From contig CANCEQ010000071.1 in NCBI GenBank assembly GCA_947375085.1, forward strand, positions 1 through 13,378: 13,378 bases of DNA, read 5' to 3'. Within the stretch, counting starts at the first letter, position 1, and each line of letters starts with the position of its first letter. The DNA comes from Flavobacteriales bacterium. GTDB lineage: Bacteria; Bacteroidota; Bacteroidia; Flavobacteriales; Crocinitomicaceae. The notes below the pieces were generated by a model. That model did no database searches. It was not told where the DNA came from and saw only the letters and a list, made by a program, of their open reading frames with translations. Position numbers and translations under genes: made by a program. Positions 1 through 7,393 of this stretch are shown one piece after another.

Positions 1-180
1 TGGATTAATGACGAAGAAGAAGGAATAGATTCTTATTGTGAACTTCGTTATGAAATTGACCCTATGACAAAAGTGGTTATTTTATATGTTACCGATTTTG
101 CTGAAGAAGATGATTTAGATGAAGCAAAACGTCTTTGGGAACAACAAATCGGTGAATTAAAACGTAGTTTAGGAGCTTAA
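1..180 (+). CDS. START-like domain protein, 3' end only
   Basis: The gene is cut by the window start; 59 C-terminal residues are visible in frame 1, ending at the TAA at 178-180. They read as an acidic beta strand and loop (DEEEGIDSYCELRYEID), a second strand (VVILYVTDFAEEDD) and a final helix with a conserved-looking tryptophan (AKRLWEQQIGELKRSLG). From memory, this pattern matches the C-terminus of the START-like / AHSA1-like (SRPBCC) proteins that flavobacteria often encode next to an LptF/LptG permease. Such folds bind hydrophobic ligands, but the ligand and role of this group are unknown to me. The stop lies 11 bases before the next start, so the two genes are probably cotranscribed. The assignment rests on a short fragment. 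Confidence 0.65.
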   Translation, partial: WINDEEEGIDSYCELRYEIDPMTKVVILYVTDFAEEDDLDEAKRLWEQQIGELKRSLGA

Positions 181-191
181 TCCTCTATTTC

Positions 192-1655
192 TTGAAACGT
201 CTTTATATTTTTAGTATTCGATCTTTTGCAGGTCCTTTTATTGTGACTCTGTGTATTTCTATGTTCATTCTTGTAATGCAATTTTTCTGGAAATACATTG
301 ATGATTTAATGGGAAAAGGGATTTCTATAAGCGTTATTTTAGAATTATTATTTTACGTTTCAGCATCTCTAATTCCTCTTGCTCTCCCCTTGGCAATTTT
401 ACTTTCGTCTATTATGACTTTCGGTAATTTAGCGGAACACAATGAGTTAACTGCTTTAAAATCAAGTGGATTATCATTATATAGAATCATGCGACCATTG
501 ACTTCGGTCGTACTCTTTTTGTCGTTAGCCACTTTTTATTTTGCAAATTATGTCATTCCTGTTGCAGAGTTAAAATGGCATTCTTTGATTTATGATCTTC
601 AAAACACTAAAATTTCAGCTTTAATTACACCTGGAGTTTTCAGTGATAAAATTGATGGCTATGCGATTAAAGTAAAAAGAGGAAAAAATGATCACTTTGA
701 AGAAATACTAATTCACGTACATACAGATCCTCAAGTAATTAAAACCATACGAGCAAAAGAAGGACGTATTTTCAAATCGGTAAACGGAAATCAGATATTT
801 TTTGAATTACACAAAGGTATTATTTCTGAGGAATTAGCTCCTCAAACACCCTCATTCAATTCAGACGGATCTTTAATTCAAAGCGAAAATAATTCCCATC
901 CTTCTAGAAGGTATTCGTTTGACAAAGCAACTTACAAAATTGATATCTCAGGTTTTAAATTAAGTCGTTCAAATGAAGATTTATTTAAAAACCAACAAGA
1001 AATGCTGAATGTTTTTCAATTAAATCACGCAATTGACTCAATGCAACAATCAGCAAATGAGGTAATGGCCAATTTTTCAAAAAGCATTAAAAATGAACAT
1101 TTGTATTTTCAAGCTGCTAATTTCAAAGACCTCAATACTAGAAGTACAGGAAATGCTCCAATCGTAAAAGCAGCTAATGAAACTATCAATATTGATTCAT
1201 TAACAAAGGAGGAAAAAATTGTCGCTTTAACAAACATTCCTTCTAACATGAGAAGAATCAATCAAAATTTAGAAGGTCAATTCACTTATTTTGATGCACT
1301 TTATCAAAATGTAAACTTATACTTCATTGGATTCCATAGAAAATTTGCTTTAACCTACGCAATTATCGTGTTATTCTTTATTGGTGCTCCACTTGGTGCA
1401 ATTATTAGAAAAGGGGGATTTGGAACTCCTTTAGTCCTTGCAGCACTTTTATTTATGCTTTACTTTATTCTGATTAGTGTAGGAGAAAGTTTAGCGACAG
1501 AAAATGTGGTATCACCATTTGTTGGAATGTGGTTCGCTTCACTTGTCCTCACTCCTATCGCACTCATTTTAATGAGAGCAGCAGCGAATGACTCTCAAGT
1601 TTTTAATAAAGAAGCGTATTCTAAATTCTTCAATCGATTTAAAAGAAAAAAATGA
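192..1655 (+). CDS. LptF/LptG-family permease (lipopolysaccharide export)
   Basis: This is an inner-membrane permease of the YjgP/YjgQ family. In the Lpt machine two such subunits pair with the ATPase LptB to extract LPS from the inner membrane and pass it to the periplasmic bridge. The layout fits: three N-terminal membrane segments (about residues 12-34, 50-75, 104-122), a periplasmic beta region (about 125-255), a helical polar stretch (about 262-375) and three C-terminal segments (385-405, 413-431, 440-460). Typical family stretches are the cytoplasmic loop LAEHNELTALKSSGLS (80-95) and GAIIRKGGFG (403-412). At 487 residues it is well over 100 longer than the roughly 360-residue enterobacterial proteins, as is usual in Bacteroidetes. 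The start is TTG: an in-frame stop at 165-167 leaves no other start codon upstream, and the next ATG would remove the first membrane segment. Its stop overlaps the next gene (ATGA). Whether it acts as LptF or LptG cannot be told. Confidence 0.9.
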   Translation: MKRLYIFSIRSFAGPFIVTLCISMFILVMQFFWKYIDDLMGKGISISVILELLFYVSASLIPLALPLAILLSSIMTFGNLAEHNELTALKSSGLSLYRIMRPLTSVVLFLSLATFYFANYVIPVAELKWHSLIYDLQNTKISALITPGVFSDKIDGYAIKVKRGKNDHFEEILIHVHTDPQVIKTIRAKEGRIFKSVNGNQIFFELHKGIISEELAPQTPSFNSDGSLIQSENNSHPSRRYSFDKATYKIDISGFKLSRSNEDLFKNQQEMLNVFQLNHAIDSMQQSANEVMANFSKSIKNEHLYFQAANFKDLNTRSTGNAPIVKAANETINIDSLTKEEKIVALTNIPSNMRRINQNLEGQFTYFDALYQNVNLYFIGFHRKFALTYAIIVLFFIGAPLGAIIRKGGFGTPLVLAALLFMLYFILISVGESLATENVVSPFVGMWFASLVLTPIALILMRAAANDSQVFNKEAYSKFFNRFKRKK

Positions 1656-2839
1656 AAGTGGTCTACATCAGTAACAAACCGATTTATCCATTAGTTGATG
1701 GTGGGTGTGTTGCTATGAATCAATTTCTAAAATCACTGTTGGATAGTGGTTTAGATGTTAAACACTTCACGGTATCAACTCATAAACACTTATACAAAGA
1801 AGAAAATTATCCAGAAAAACTAAATTCGATTATTCGAACTGAAAGCGCCTTTATTGATACACGTATTAATCCATTTTCAGCATTATCGTATCTATTTAAA
1901 AAAGGTTCATATAACATTGATCGATTTAAAAGTCAACGTTTTCGTAAATTAATCCAAAACTATTTAGTCCATCAAAAAGTAGATATTGTCATATTTGAAA
2001 GTATTTATTTAGCTAATTATTTTTCTCTAGTCAAAAAATATTCAAAAGCTAAAATTATTGTTCGAAGTCATAATGTTGAATTTTTAATTTGGGAGAGATT
2101 AGCTGCTAATGAATCAAATCTTTTTAAAAAGTTCTACTTAAAAAAATTAGCAAAGGATTTAAAAAAGGCTGAACTTCAAATTTTAAATAAAATTGATGCA
2201 ATTGCGTATATTTCAAATGAGGATGAAAAAACGTTAAAAAAGTTAGGCGTTAAAACAAACTCTACAACAATTCCAATTTCGATTCAATCAACTGATTTAG
2301 AAGCCAATTATAGTGTCAATTCATTTTTCTTTATTGGATCTATGAATTGGTTGCCAAACATAGAAACAGTAAGAAATTTAATTCAGACAATTTTTCCTGA
2401 AATTAGAAAGGTTATACCAGATGCTACTTTATACATTGCTGGAAGTTCCATGCCTGATGAGTTTCAAACAAAAAGTGAAGAAGGAATTGAAATTATCGGT
2501 TATGTAAATTCTATTTCCGACTTTATGACTTCGAAAGGAATTATGCTCGTACCAATTAAGTCTGGTTCTGGAGTGAAAATCAAAATCATCGAAGGAATGA
2601 ATTTAGGAGTCCCAATTTTATCGACTCCACTTGGAATTGAAGGAATAGCAGTCGAAAATGGAAAAGATATTATCAAAGCTTCAAACGATACGGAGTTCAT
2701 TAAAGCCGCAATTGAACTAAATGCATCATCAGAACTTAGAGAATACATAGGAAACAATGCGAAAAACACAATAAAATTAAATTACACAGAAGAAGCAATC
2801 TCTAAAAAAATAGTTGGATTCATCAAAACCATATCGTAA
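1652..2839 (+). CDS. GT4-like glycosyltransferase (GT-B fold)
   Basis: A cytoplasmic glycosyltransferase of 395 residues, about the usual GT-B length. The N-terminal Rossmann-like half starts MKVVYISNKP and has a glycine-rich acceptor loop, LVDGGCVAMNQ (14-24). RSHNVEFLIWERL (138-150) is a typical linker of this group. The donor half has FFFIGSMNWLPNIE (225-238) and SGSGVKIKIIEGMNLGVPI (304-322), where Glu314 is the likely nucleotide-sugar ligand of GT4-type enzymes. There is no signal peptide or membrane segment. The ATG overlaps the permease stop by 4 bases, implying translational coupling. Donor and acceptor cannot be read from the sequence; its position beside an LPS-type permease suggests an LPS, O-antigen or other surface-glycan role (inference). 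Confidence 0.85.
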   Translation: MKVVYISNKPIYPLVDGGCVAMNQFLKSLLDSGLDVKHFTVSTHKHLYKEENYPEKLNSIIRTESAFIDTRINPFSALSYLFKKGSYNIDRFKSQRFRKLIQNYLVHQKVDIVIFESIYLANYFSLVKKYSKAKIIVRSHNVEFLIWERLAANESNLFKKFYLKKLAKDLKKAELQILNKIDAIAYISNEDEKTLKKLGVKTNSTTIPISIQSTDLEANYSVNSFFFIGSMNWLPNIETVRNLIQTIFPEIRKVIPDATLYIAGSSMPDEFQTKSEEGIEIIGYVNSISDFMTSKGIMLVPIKSGSGVKIKIIEGMNLGVPILSTPLGIEGIAVENGKDIIKASNDTEFIKAAIELNASSELREYIGNNAKNTIKLNYTEEAISKKIVGFIKTIS

Positions 2840-4007
2840 AAAACTAGTTTTTATAGTTTCTCGATTTCCTTTTCCATTAGAGAAGGGAGATAAACTGCGT
2901 GCATTTCATCAGATTAAAGAACTTTCGTCCACCTATTCGATCACATTAATTGCAACAACCGATTCAAAAGTAAGTAAAGAGTCTATTGAGCAATTAAGAA
3001 AATATTGTTCTACTATTTATATTTTCAGATTATCAAAAATATCGATTGCTTTTAATCTTTTCGTCCAACTTTTTACTAAAAAACCATTTCAAATTGGATA
3101 TTTTTATTCGAGTAAAAACAAGTATAGAATCAATAAAATTCTAGATGAAATAAAACCGGATCATATTTATTGTCAATTGATTAGAGTTTCTGAATTCGTT
3201 AAAAACTATCATCATTGTAAAAAAACAATCGATTATATGGATGCTCTTTCAAAAGGTATTGAAAGAAGAATTGAAAAAGCTCCTTTTTACTCAAAATGGC
3301 TATTTAAAATAGAATCGAAACGACTAGCGATGTATGAAAGACAAATTTTTGATTATTTTGAGAATCACATCATCATCAGTGATCAAGATAGAGAATTGAT
3401 TTTACATCCAAAAAAATCAACTATAAAGTGTATTCCAAATGGTGTTGATAATTCTTTTTTTGAAACGTTGAATGAAGAGAAAAAATACGAGCTTTTATTC
3501 GTTGGAAATATGAGTTATGCGCCCAATATTGAAGCTGCCACCTACATTTCAACTGAATTATTACCCATATTAACAAACTCAATTCCAACTATCTCCTTCC
3601 TAATTTCAGGAGCAAACCCTCATTCATCCATACTCAAATTAGCAAAAAACAATTCAGCTATTTCCGTTTCTGGTTGGATAGATGACATTCGCACATCATA
3701 TGCGCAAGGAAAAATATTTGTTGCCCCAATGATGATTGGAACAGGAATGCAAAATAAATTAATTGAAGCGATGGCTATGGGTATACCATGTATTACTACA
3801 ACTTTAGCAAACAATGCAATAAAAGCTACGGAAAATGAATCAATTATTGTCGCTAATTCGAAAGAAGAATTCATAAAAGCAATTGAAAAACTACTTTCAG
3901 ACTCATTATTTTATTCAAAAATTGCCGAACAAGGAAAACTTTTTGTAAAAGCTAATTATAATTGGAAAAGTACAACTAAACAATTGATTACCATTATAGA
4001 ATCATAA
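2814..4007 (+). CDS. GT4-like glycosyltransferase, Stp1/EpsH-associated type
   Basis: A second cytoplasmic GT-B glycosyltransferase, 397 residues. The N-terminal motif SRFPFPLEKGDKLRAFHQI (16-34) and IDYMDALSKG (139-148) resemble the sugar transferases described as PEP-CTERM/EpsH1-system associated (TIGR03087-like); I judge this by eye. The donor half contains IPNGVD (207-212), VGNMSYAPNIEA (230-241) and GTGMQNKLIEAMAMGIPCI (309-327), with Glu318 as the probable nucleotide-sugar ligand. The start is TTG at 2814, directly after an in-frame TAG at 2811-2813, and no ATG lies before the first motif, so this start is nearly forced. The gene overlaps the previous one by 26 bases in another frame. 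It is distinct from its neighbour rather than a recent duplicate. A terminator hairpin starts two bases after its stop, so it is the last gene of the operon. Confidence 0.85.
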   Translation: MDSSKPYRKKLVFIVSRFPFPLEKGDKLRAFHQIKELSSTYSITLIATTDSKVSKESIEQLRKYCSTIYIFRLSKISIAFNLFVQLFTKKPFQIGYFYSSKNKYRINKILDEIKPDHIYCQLIRVSEFVKNYHHCKKTIDYMDALSKGIERRIEKAPFYSKWLFKIESKRLAMYERQIFDYFENHIIISDQDRELILHPKKSTIKCIPNGVDNSFFETLNEEKKYELLFVGNMSYAPNIEAATYISTELLPILTNSIPTISFLISGANPHSSILKLAKNNSAISVSGWIDDIRTSYAQGKIFVAPMMIGTGMQNKLIEAMAMGIPCITTTLANNAIKATENESIIVANSKEEFIKAIEKLLSDSLFYSKIAEQGKLFVKANYNWKSTTKQLITIIES

Positions 4008-4008
4008 A

Positions 4009-4040
4009 AAAAGGTCAGCATATTACTATACTGACCTTTT
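4009..4040. terminator. Bidirectional intrinsic terminator between convergent genes
   Basis: A perfect 10-bp stem, AAAAGGTCAG (4009-4018) with CTGACCTTTT (4031-4040), encloses a 12-base loop. It lies between the glycosyltransferase stop (4007) and the minus-strand stop at 4061. Seven A residues at 4006-4012 give a seven-T run when read on the minus strand, against four T on the plus strand, so it should work both ways and better for the minus-strand gene. Confidence 0.88.
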
Positions 4041-4060
4041 AAAAAGTTATGTTAATTATA

Positions 4061-4603
4061 TTATTTTTTAGCAGTAGCTTTAGCTTTAACTGTTTTTTCT
4101 TTCACTTCTTTAGTTTCTTTTGCAGACGTAGTCTTTTTAACTTTTGGTTTCACCTCTTGGTTAGCAACCTCTGAATTTTCAACTTCTTCAACTTTAGTTT
4201 CAACAGCTCCTTCAACTTCTTTTAATTTCAACTCACCTGCTTTATGCAATAAATTATACCATTGAAAGACTTTTTTGATATCAGAAACATACACTCTCTC
4301 CTGATCATAATTAGGAAGTACTTCCAATAAATAAGCTGTTAATTTATCATCACTATCTTTATGAGAAATTGCTTCTGCCCCATTTTCTTTTTCATAAATT
4401 GACTTGAAAATTGTTTTCAAAGGCTTATCTTCATCGTATGTATATAGACTAATATCTTCTAAAGCTGATATTCTATCTGATGAATACGCTGGAAAACGTT
4501 TTCTATCCACTAATGATTCAACAATTACATTGTTTTTTCCTTGAGCGATTACTTTATATAATCCTGGTCTTCCTGATATTGCAATAATGCCTGATAAATT
4601 CAT
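4061..4603 (-). CDS. DUF5606 domain protein with lysine/alanine-rich tail
   Basis: A 180-residue soluble protein with no signal peptide or membrane segment. Residues 1-57, beginning MNLSGIIAISGRPGLYKV and including ESLVDRKRFPAYSSDRISAL (29-48), fit the small N-terminal domain known in Bacteroidetes as DUF5606. Residues 58-123, with PLKTIFKSIYEKENGAEAIS (61-80), LEVLPNYDQERVYVSDIKK (93-111) and WYNLLHKAG (115-123), form the helical second domain usual in this family. The molecular function is unknown to me. The last 55 or so residues are low complexity: an acidic Glu/Val segment (129-150), then a Lys/Ala/Thr segment ending KAKATAKK, like the basic tails of some nucleic-acid-binding proteins. 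It has its own candidate promoter and ends at the bidirectional terminator, so it can be expressed without the protease gene upstream. Confidence 0.82.
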   Translation of the reverse strand: MNLSGIIAISGRPGLYKVIAQGKNNVIVESLVDRKRFPAYSSDRISALEDISLYTYDEDKPLKTIFKSIYEKENGAEAISHKDSDDKLTAYLLEVLPNYDQERVYVSDIKKVFQWYNLLHKAGELKLKEVEGAVETKVEEVENSEVANQEVKPKVKKTTSAKETKEVKEKTVKAKATAKK

Positions 4604-4625
4604 TTGTTTAATTTAATTATGGTAT

Positions 4626-4651
4626 CAAAAGTAAAAAAACTTGAGATACAA
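4626..4651 (-). promoter_or_regulatory. Candidate flavobacterial-type promoter for the DUF5606 gene
   Basis: Read on the minus strand, TACTTTTG (4633-4626) matches the Bacteroidetes -7 consensus TAnnTTTG fully. It lies 22 bases upstream of the ATG at 4603. A TTG (4651-4649) is the nearest -33 candidate, but the spacing is 15 rather than the usual 19 or so, which lowers confidence. Confidence 0.4.
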
Positions 4652-4652
4652 T

Positions 4653-7196
4653 TTACATTTTAATAATTTTTGAATGAAAAATTCCTTTTTCTGTTTCTAT
4701 TTCAATTATATACGTCCCTACTTTTAAGTGTGAAACCGAATAGCGACTATCATTAAGAACATTCAAAAACAAATTTTTACCGTTTAAATCCATCAATCTA
4801 ACTTCTTTTATTTTCTCATTCGTTAGAATTTCAAATTCATTATTTGTAGGATTTGGAAATATAGAACCTATATCAATTTTAGCTTCTTTAATTCCGGCAT
4901 TAATAACGATACTATTTGAATTTGACACACACCCATTTATGCTAGTTGTCGAGACACTATAAGTACCATAAGGAGGATATATAAAAAGTAATTGTTTATT
5001 TTCTCCAACAATGGGAATACCATTTAAAGACCATTGATAATTTTGTTGATAATCAGATGTTACAACACCAATATTATCTGTAATTACAGGTGAAGACTGC
5101 ACTTGATATTGAACCAAATTCAATGTATCAGATTGAACTGAGCATCCATTTCCATAATAAATTTTAGCTGAATATTTTGCTGGAATTTGAGTCGTTAATG
5201 TGGGAGTTTTAACACCATTTGACCAAATGATCGAATCAACATTTGAAAAAGTAGTCGCTAAATTCAAATTTACTGGAGTAGTACAAATTCCAGCACTACC
5301 CAATATAGGTATATTTTTAGAGCCTAATAATAAATTTAATGCATGAGGATGACCATTACCATAAGAGTAATTTGGTAATACACCTGTAAAGTTGGAAGAT
5401 GTTGCAGTATTAATTAATTCTTTTTTAAAATCGCTATAAGTTGCATTTGGACATTTATCAAAATATAAAGCTGCTATACCTGCAACAACTGGTGAAGCCA
5501 TTGATGTACCACTACTATTGTAATGCCAATTGTCAATATCAACTAAATTCTTTTTATTTGGATTATTTAAAAAAACGGTTGTACCAGTGCTCAATACTAA
5601 TTCACCATTTGCAGTAATATCAGGCTTTAAAATTAAATTTCTAGATGGACCTCTGCTTGAATTTATAGCTAAATTACCAGGGGTATTTATTGCAGGATTC
5701 GTAGATATAAGGCCGTTTTTATTGATATGACTAGCTCTATTTCTAATACTACCAACAGTTATAATTTTAGGTGAACATTGAAAACCTGTAACTATTGTTT
5801 GCAAATTATCTGGCATTTGATAATTTACAATTTCAGGAACAAGTAATGAAGATGGTAGATTTGTTTCTAGTGAATTTCCGTTCGATGAAAACATACTCCA
5901 CAAATCATATTTCCCGTTACCTCTCGTCATAAATCTTAATTTATAAGTAGATGAATCAAGACTACCTGAATATAATTGTAAATGATAAGAACCATCTACA
6001 ATTTCAGTCCATATTTCAAAAACACCAATTCGATTTGAACCATTCCAAATCGTATCAAATGTAGTAGCATTTAAGTTTGAAAGTGTATTTTTAAAAACAG
6101 TATTACCTCTAAATCCATAAAATGGAGCTGGTATGTCAGCACCTAAAGCGAATTCAAAATTGTCATTCAATGTATCCGCCCAAAGATCAAACAATAATTT
6201 GTTTTTCAAAAAATTAGGATTTAAGTCAGTTGCATCATTTTTTATCCAAACAAAACTAGTATCAGGTAACACTTTAGCATTAACATGATAAGTAGGCCAA
6301 TTACCAGAATTTCCTGCTGCTGTAACAACTACTCTACCACTTTTTGCATCTAATAATTGTTCTAATACTTTCGTATTTGGATCATTACCATCATGACTTC
6401 CCCAATATGATCCTACACTAATATTAATTGAAGCAGGAAGACCCAATGAATCTGCGAATTTAAAAATATAGTCACATCCGTCCACTGCCATAGACGCCCA
6501 ATTAGGAGAACTACCATCATTAGAGACCATAACAATTTTAGAATCTGGCGCCATTCCTTTATTTTTTCCACATGCCAATCCATTTCCAGCCGCAATTCCT
6601 GAGACATGAGTTCCATGTGGATTTGGTGTAGCTTGCGTACATAATCCTGCATTAATATCAGTACTATCCCAAAGTTGACCATATCCATAATAATTAAAAA
6701 GACGACCTGCTGAAGCTCCTGTTTGATCCCAAATTCTCAAAATACGAGTTTTCCCATTTATATCTTTAAAATCTGGATGATTAAAATTTATCGAATTATC
6801 TATAATTCCAACGACAACATTCTTTCCTGTATACTGCATTGATAAACCTCCCGATCCAGCATGTACTTGATCTACAAATCGAGTTAATCTAACAGTGTCA
6901 TTTAAAGTAACTGCTGGTGATGAATCAAAATACAATTGTTTAATTTTTCCATTGTTGATATTCGTGTTTATCCAATTAGCTGACGTTGATATAAATAACC
7001 AATCATTAGTCATATATTTAATTTTTATTTCACTGTCTATTAAATATTTAATCAAGTTATCATCTCTCTTTACACAAAAAGAGGAAATCGTTTCTGGATT
7101 TGATTTTAAATACTCTTGAAATTTAGGATGTACAGATTGAGAATAAGAATAATATGACCCAAAAAAGAAAATTAATAGAAATAAAAACTTTAACAT
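4653..7196 (-). CDS. Secreted subtilisin-like protease (S8) with T9SS sorting domain
   Basis: A predicted secreted serine endopeptidase, numbered here from the ATG at 7196 (847 residues). A signal peptide covers about residues 1-20 (hydrophobic LKFLFLLIFFFG, then YSYSQ). A prodomain-like segment follows to about 105. The catalytic triad is complete: Asp133 in GIIDNSINFNHPDF, His194 in PHGTHVSGIAAG, Ser565 in SSGTSMASPVVAGIAAL; oxyanion Asn296 is in TAAGNSG. About 160 extra residues between the Asn and Ser blocks (roughly 305-470) look like an inserted beta domain. Two Ig-like segments lie at about 630-765. The end, from IFPNPTNNEFEI (779) to SKIIKM, is a type A T9SS sorting domain (Por_Secre_tail), implying outer-membrane passage and release or surface attachment. 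A TTG at 7223 would add nine residues ahead of the signal peptide; the ATG is preferred. The substrate is unknown. Confidence 0.9.
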   Translation of the reverse strand: MLKFLFLLIFFFGSYYSYSQSVHPKFQEYLKSNPETISSFCVKRDDNLIKYLIDSEIKIKYMTNDWLFISTSANWINTNINNGKIKQLYFDSSPAVTLNDTVRLTRFVDQVHAGSGGLSMQYTGKNVVVGIIDNSINFNHPDFKDINGKTRILRIWDQTGASAGRLFNYYGYGQLWDSTDINAGLCTQATPNPHGTHVSGIAAGNGLACGKNKGMAPDSKIVMVSNDGSSPNWASMAVDGCDYIFKFADSLGLPASINISVGSYWGSHDGNDPNTKVLEQLLDAKSGRVVVTAAGNSGNWPTYHVNAKVLPDTSFVWIKNDATDLNPNFLKNKLLFDLWADTLNDNFEFALGADIPAPFYGFRGNTVFKNTLSNLNATTFDTIWNGSNRIGVFEIWTEIVDGSYHLQLYSGSLDSSTYKLRFMTRGNGKYDLWSMFSSNGNSLETNLPSSLLVPEIVNYQMPDNLQTIVTGFQCSPKIITVGSIRNRASHINKNGLISTNPAINTPGNLAINSSRGPSRNLILKPDITANGELVLSTGTTVFLNNPNKKNLVDIDNWHYNSSGTSMASPVVAGIAALYFDKCPNATYSDFKKELINTATSSNFTGVLPNYSYGNGHPHALNLLLGSKNIPILGSAGICTTPVNLNLATTFSNVDSIIWSNGVKTPTLTTQIPAKYSAKIYYGNGCSVQSDTLNLVQYQVQSSPVITDNIGVVTSDYQQNYQWSLNGIPIVGENKQLLFIYPPYGTYSVSTTSINGCVSNSNSIVINAGIKEAKIDIGSIFPNPTNNEFEILTNEKIKEVRLMDLNGKNLFLNVLNDSRYSVSHLKVGTYIIEIETEKGIFHSKIIKM

Positions 7197-7319
7197 TTTA
7201 AATTTATTATGAATTAAATACAATTAAAACTCATTAATTATTGCAATTAAATGTTAAAACCACTTAAATGAATAATTTACCACAAAAGATAAATATACAA
7301 CCAATCATTTAAATTACTA

Positions 7320-7349
7320 TTGTGTATTCCTCTTTTTTTCACATTTTTG
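7320..7349 (+). promoter_or_regulatory. Candidate promoter for the plus-strand subtilase
   Basis: TTG at 7320-7322, a spacer of exactly 19 bases, and CATTTTTG at 7342-7349 match the Bacteroidetes housekeeping pattern TTG-N19-TAnnTTTG, with only the first base of the -7 box off. Transcription would start near 7355, about 40 bases before the ATG at 7394. The surrounding 197-base divergent gap is very AT-rich, which makes chance matches easier. Confidence 0.5.
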
Positions 7350-7393
7350 CAATACATTTCAAAAAAAATAGATTTTTAATTAATCAATAAAAC

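Noticed and set aside
7197..7223. Longer start (TTG at 7223) for the T9SS subtilase, adding MYLIHNKFK
   Set aside because: The ATG at 7196 gives a clean signal peptide start (MLKFLFLL); the extra residues have no support.
7283..7291. Possible -7 box TATCTTTTG on the minus strand for the T9SS subtilase
   Set aside because: It has one base too many for TAnnTTTG, and no TTG lies at a suitable distance upstream.
7264..7312. Inverted repeat TTAAATGA (7264-7271) / TCATTTAA (7305-7312) in the divergent gap
   Set aside because: It is only 8 bp, made almost entirely of A and T, with a 33-base spacer. Such matches are expected by chance in this composition, so I do not call it an operator.
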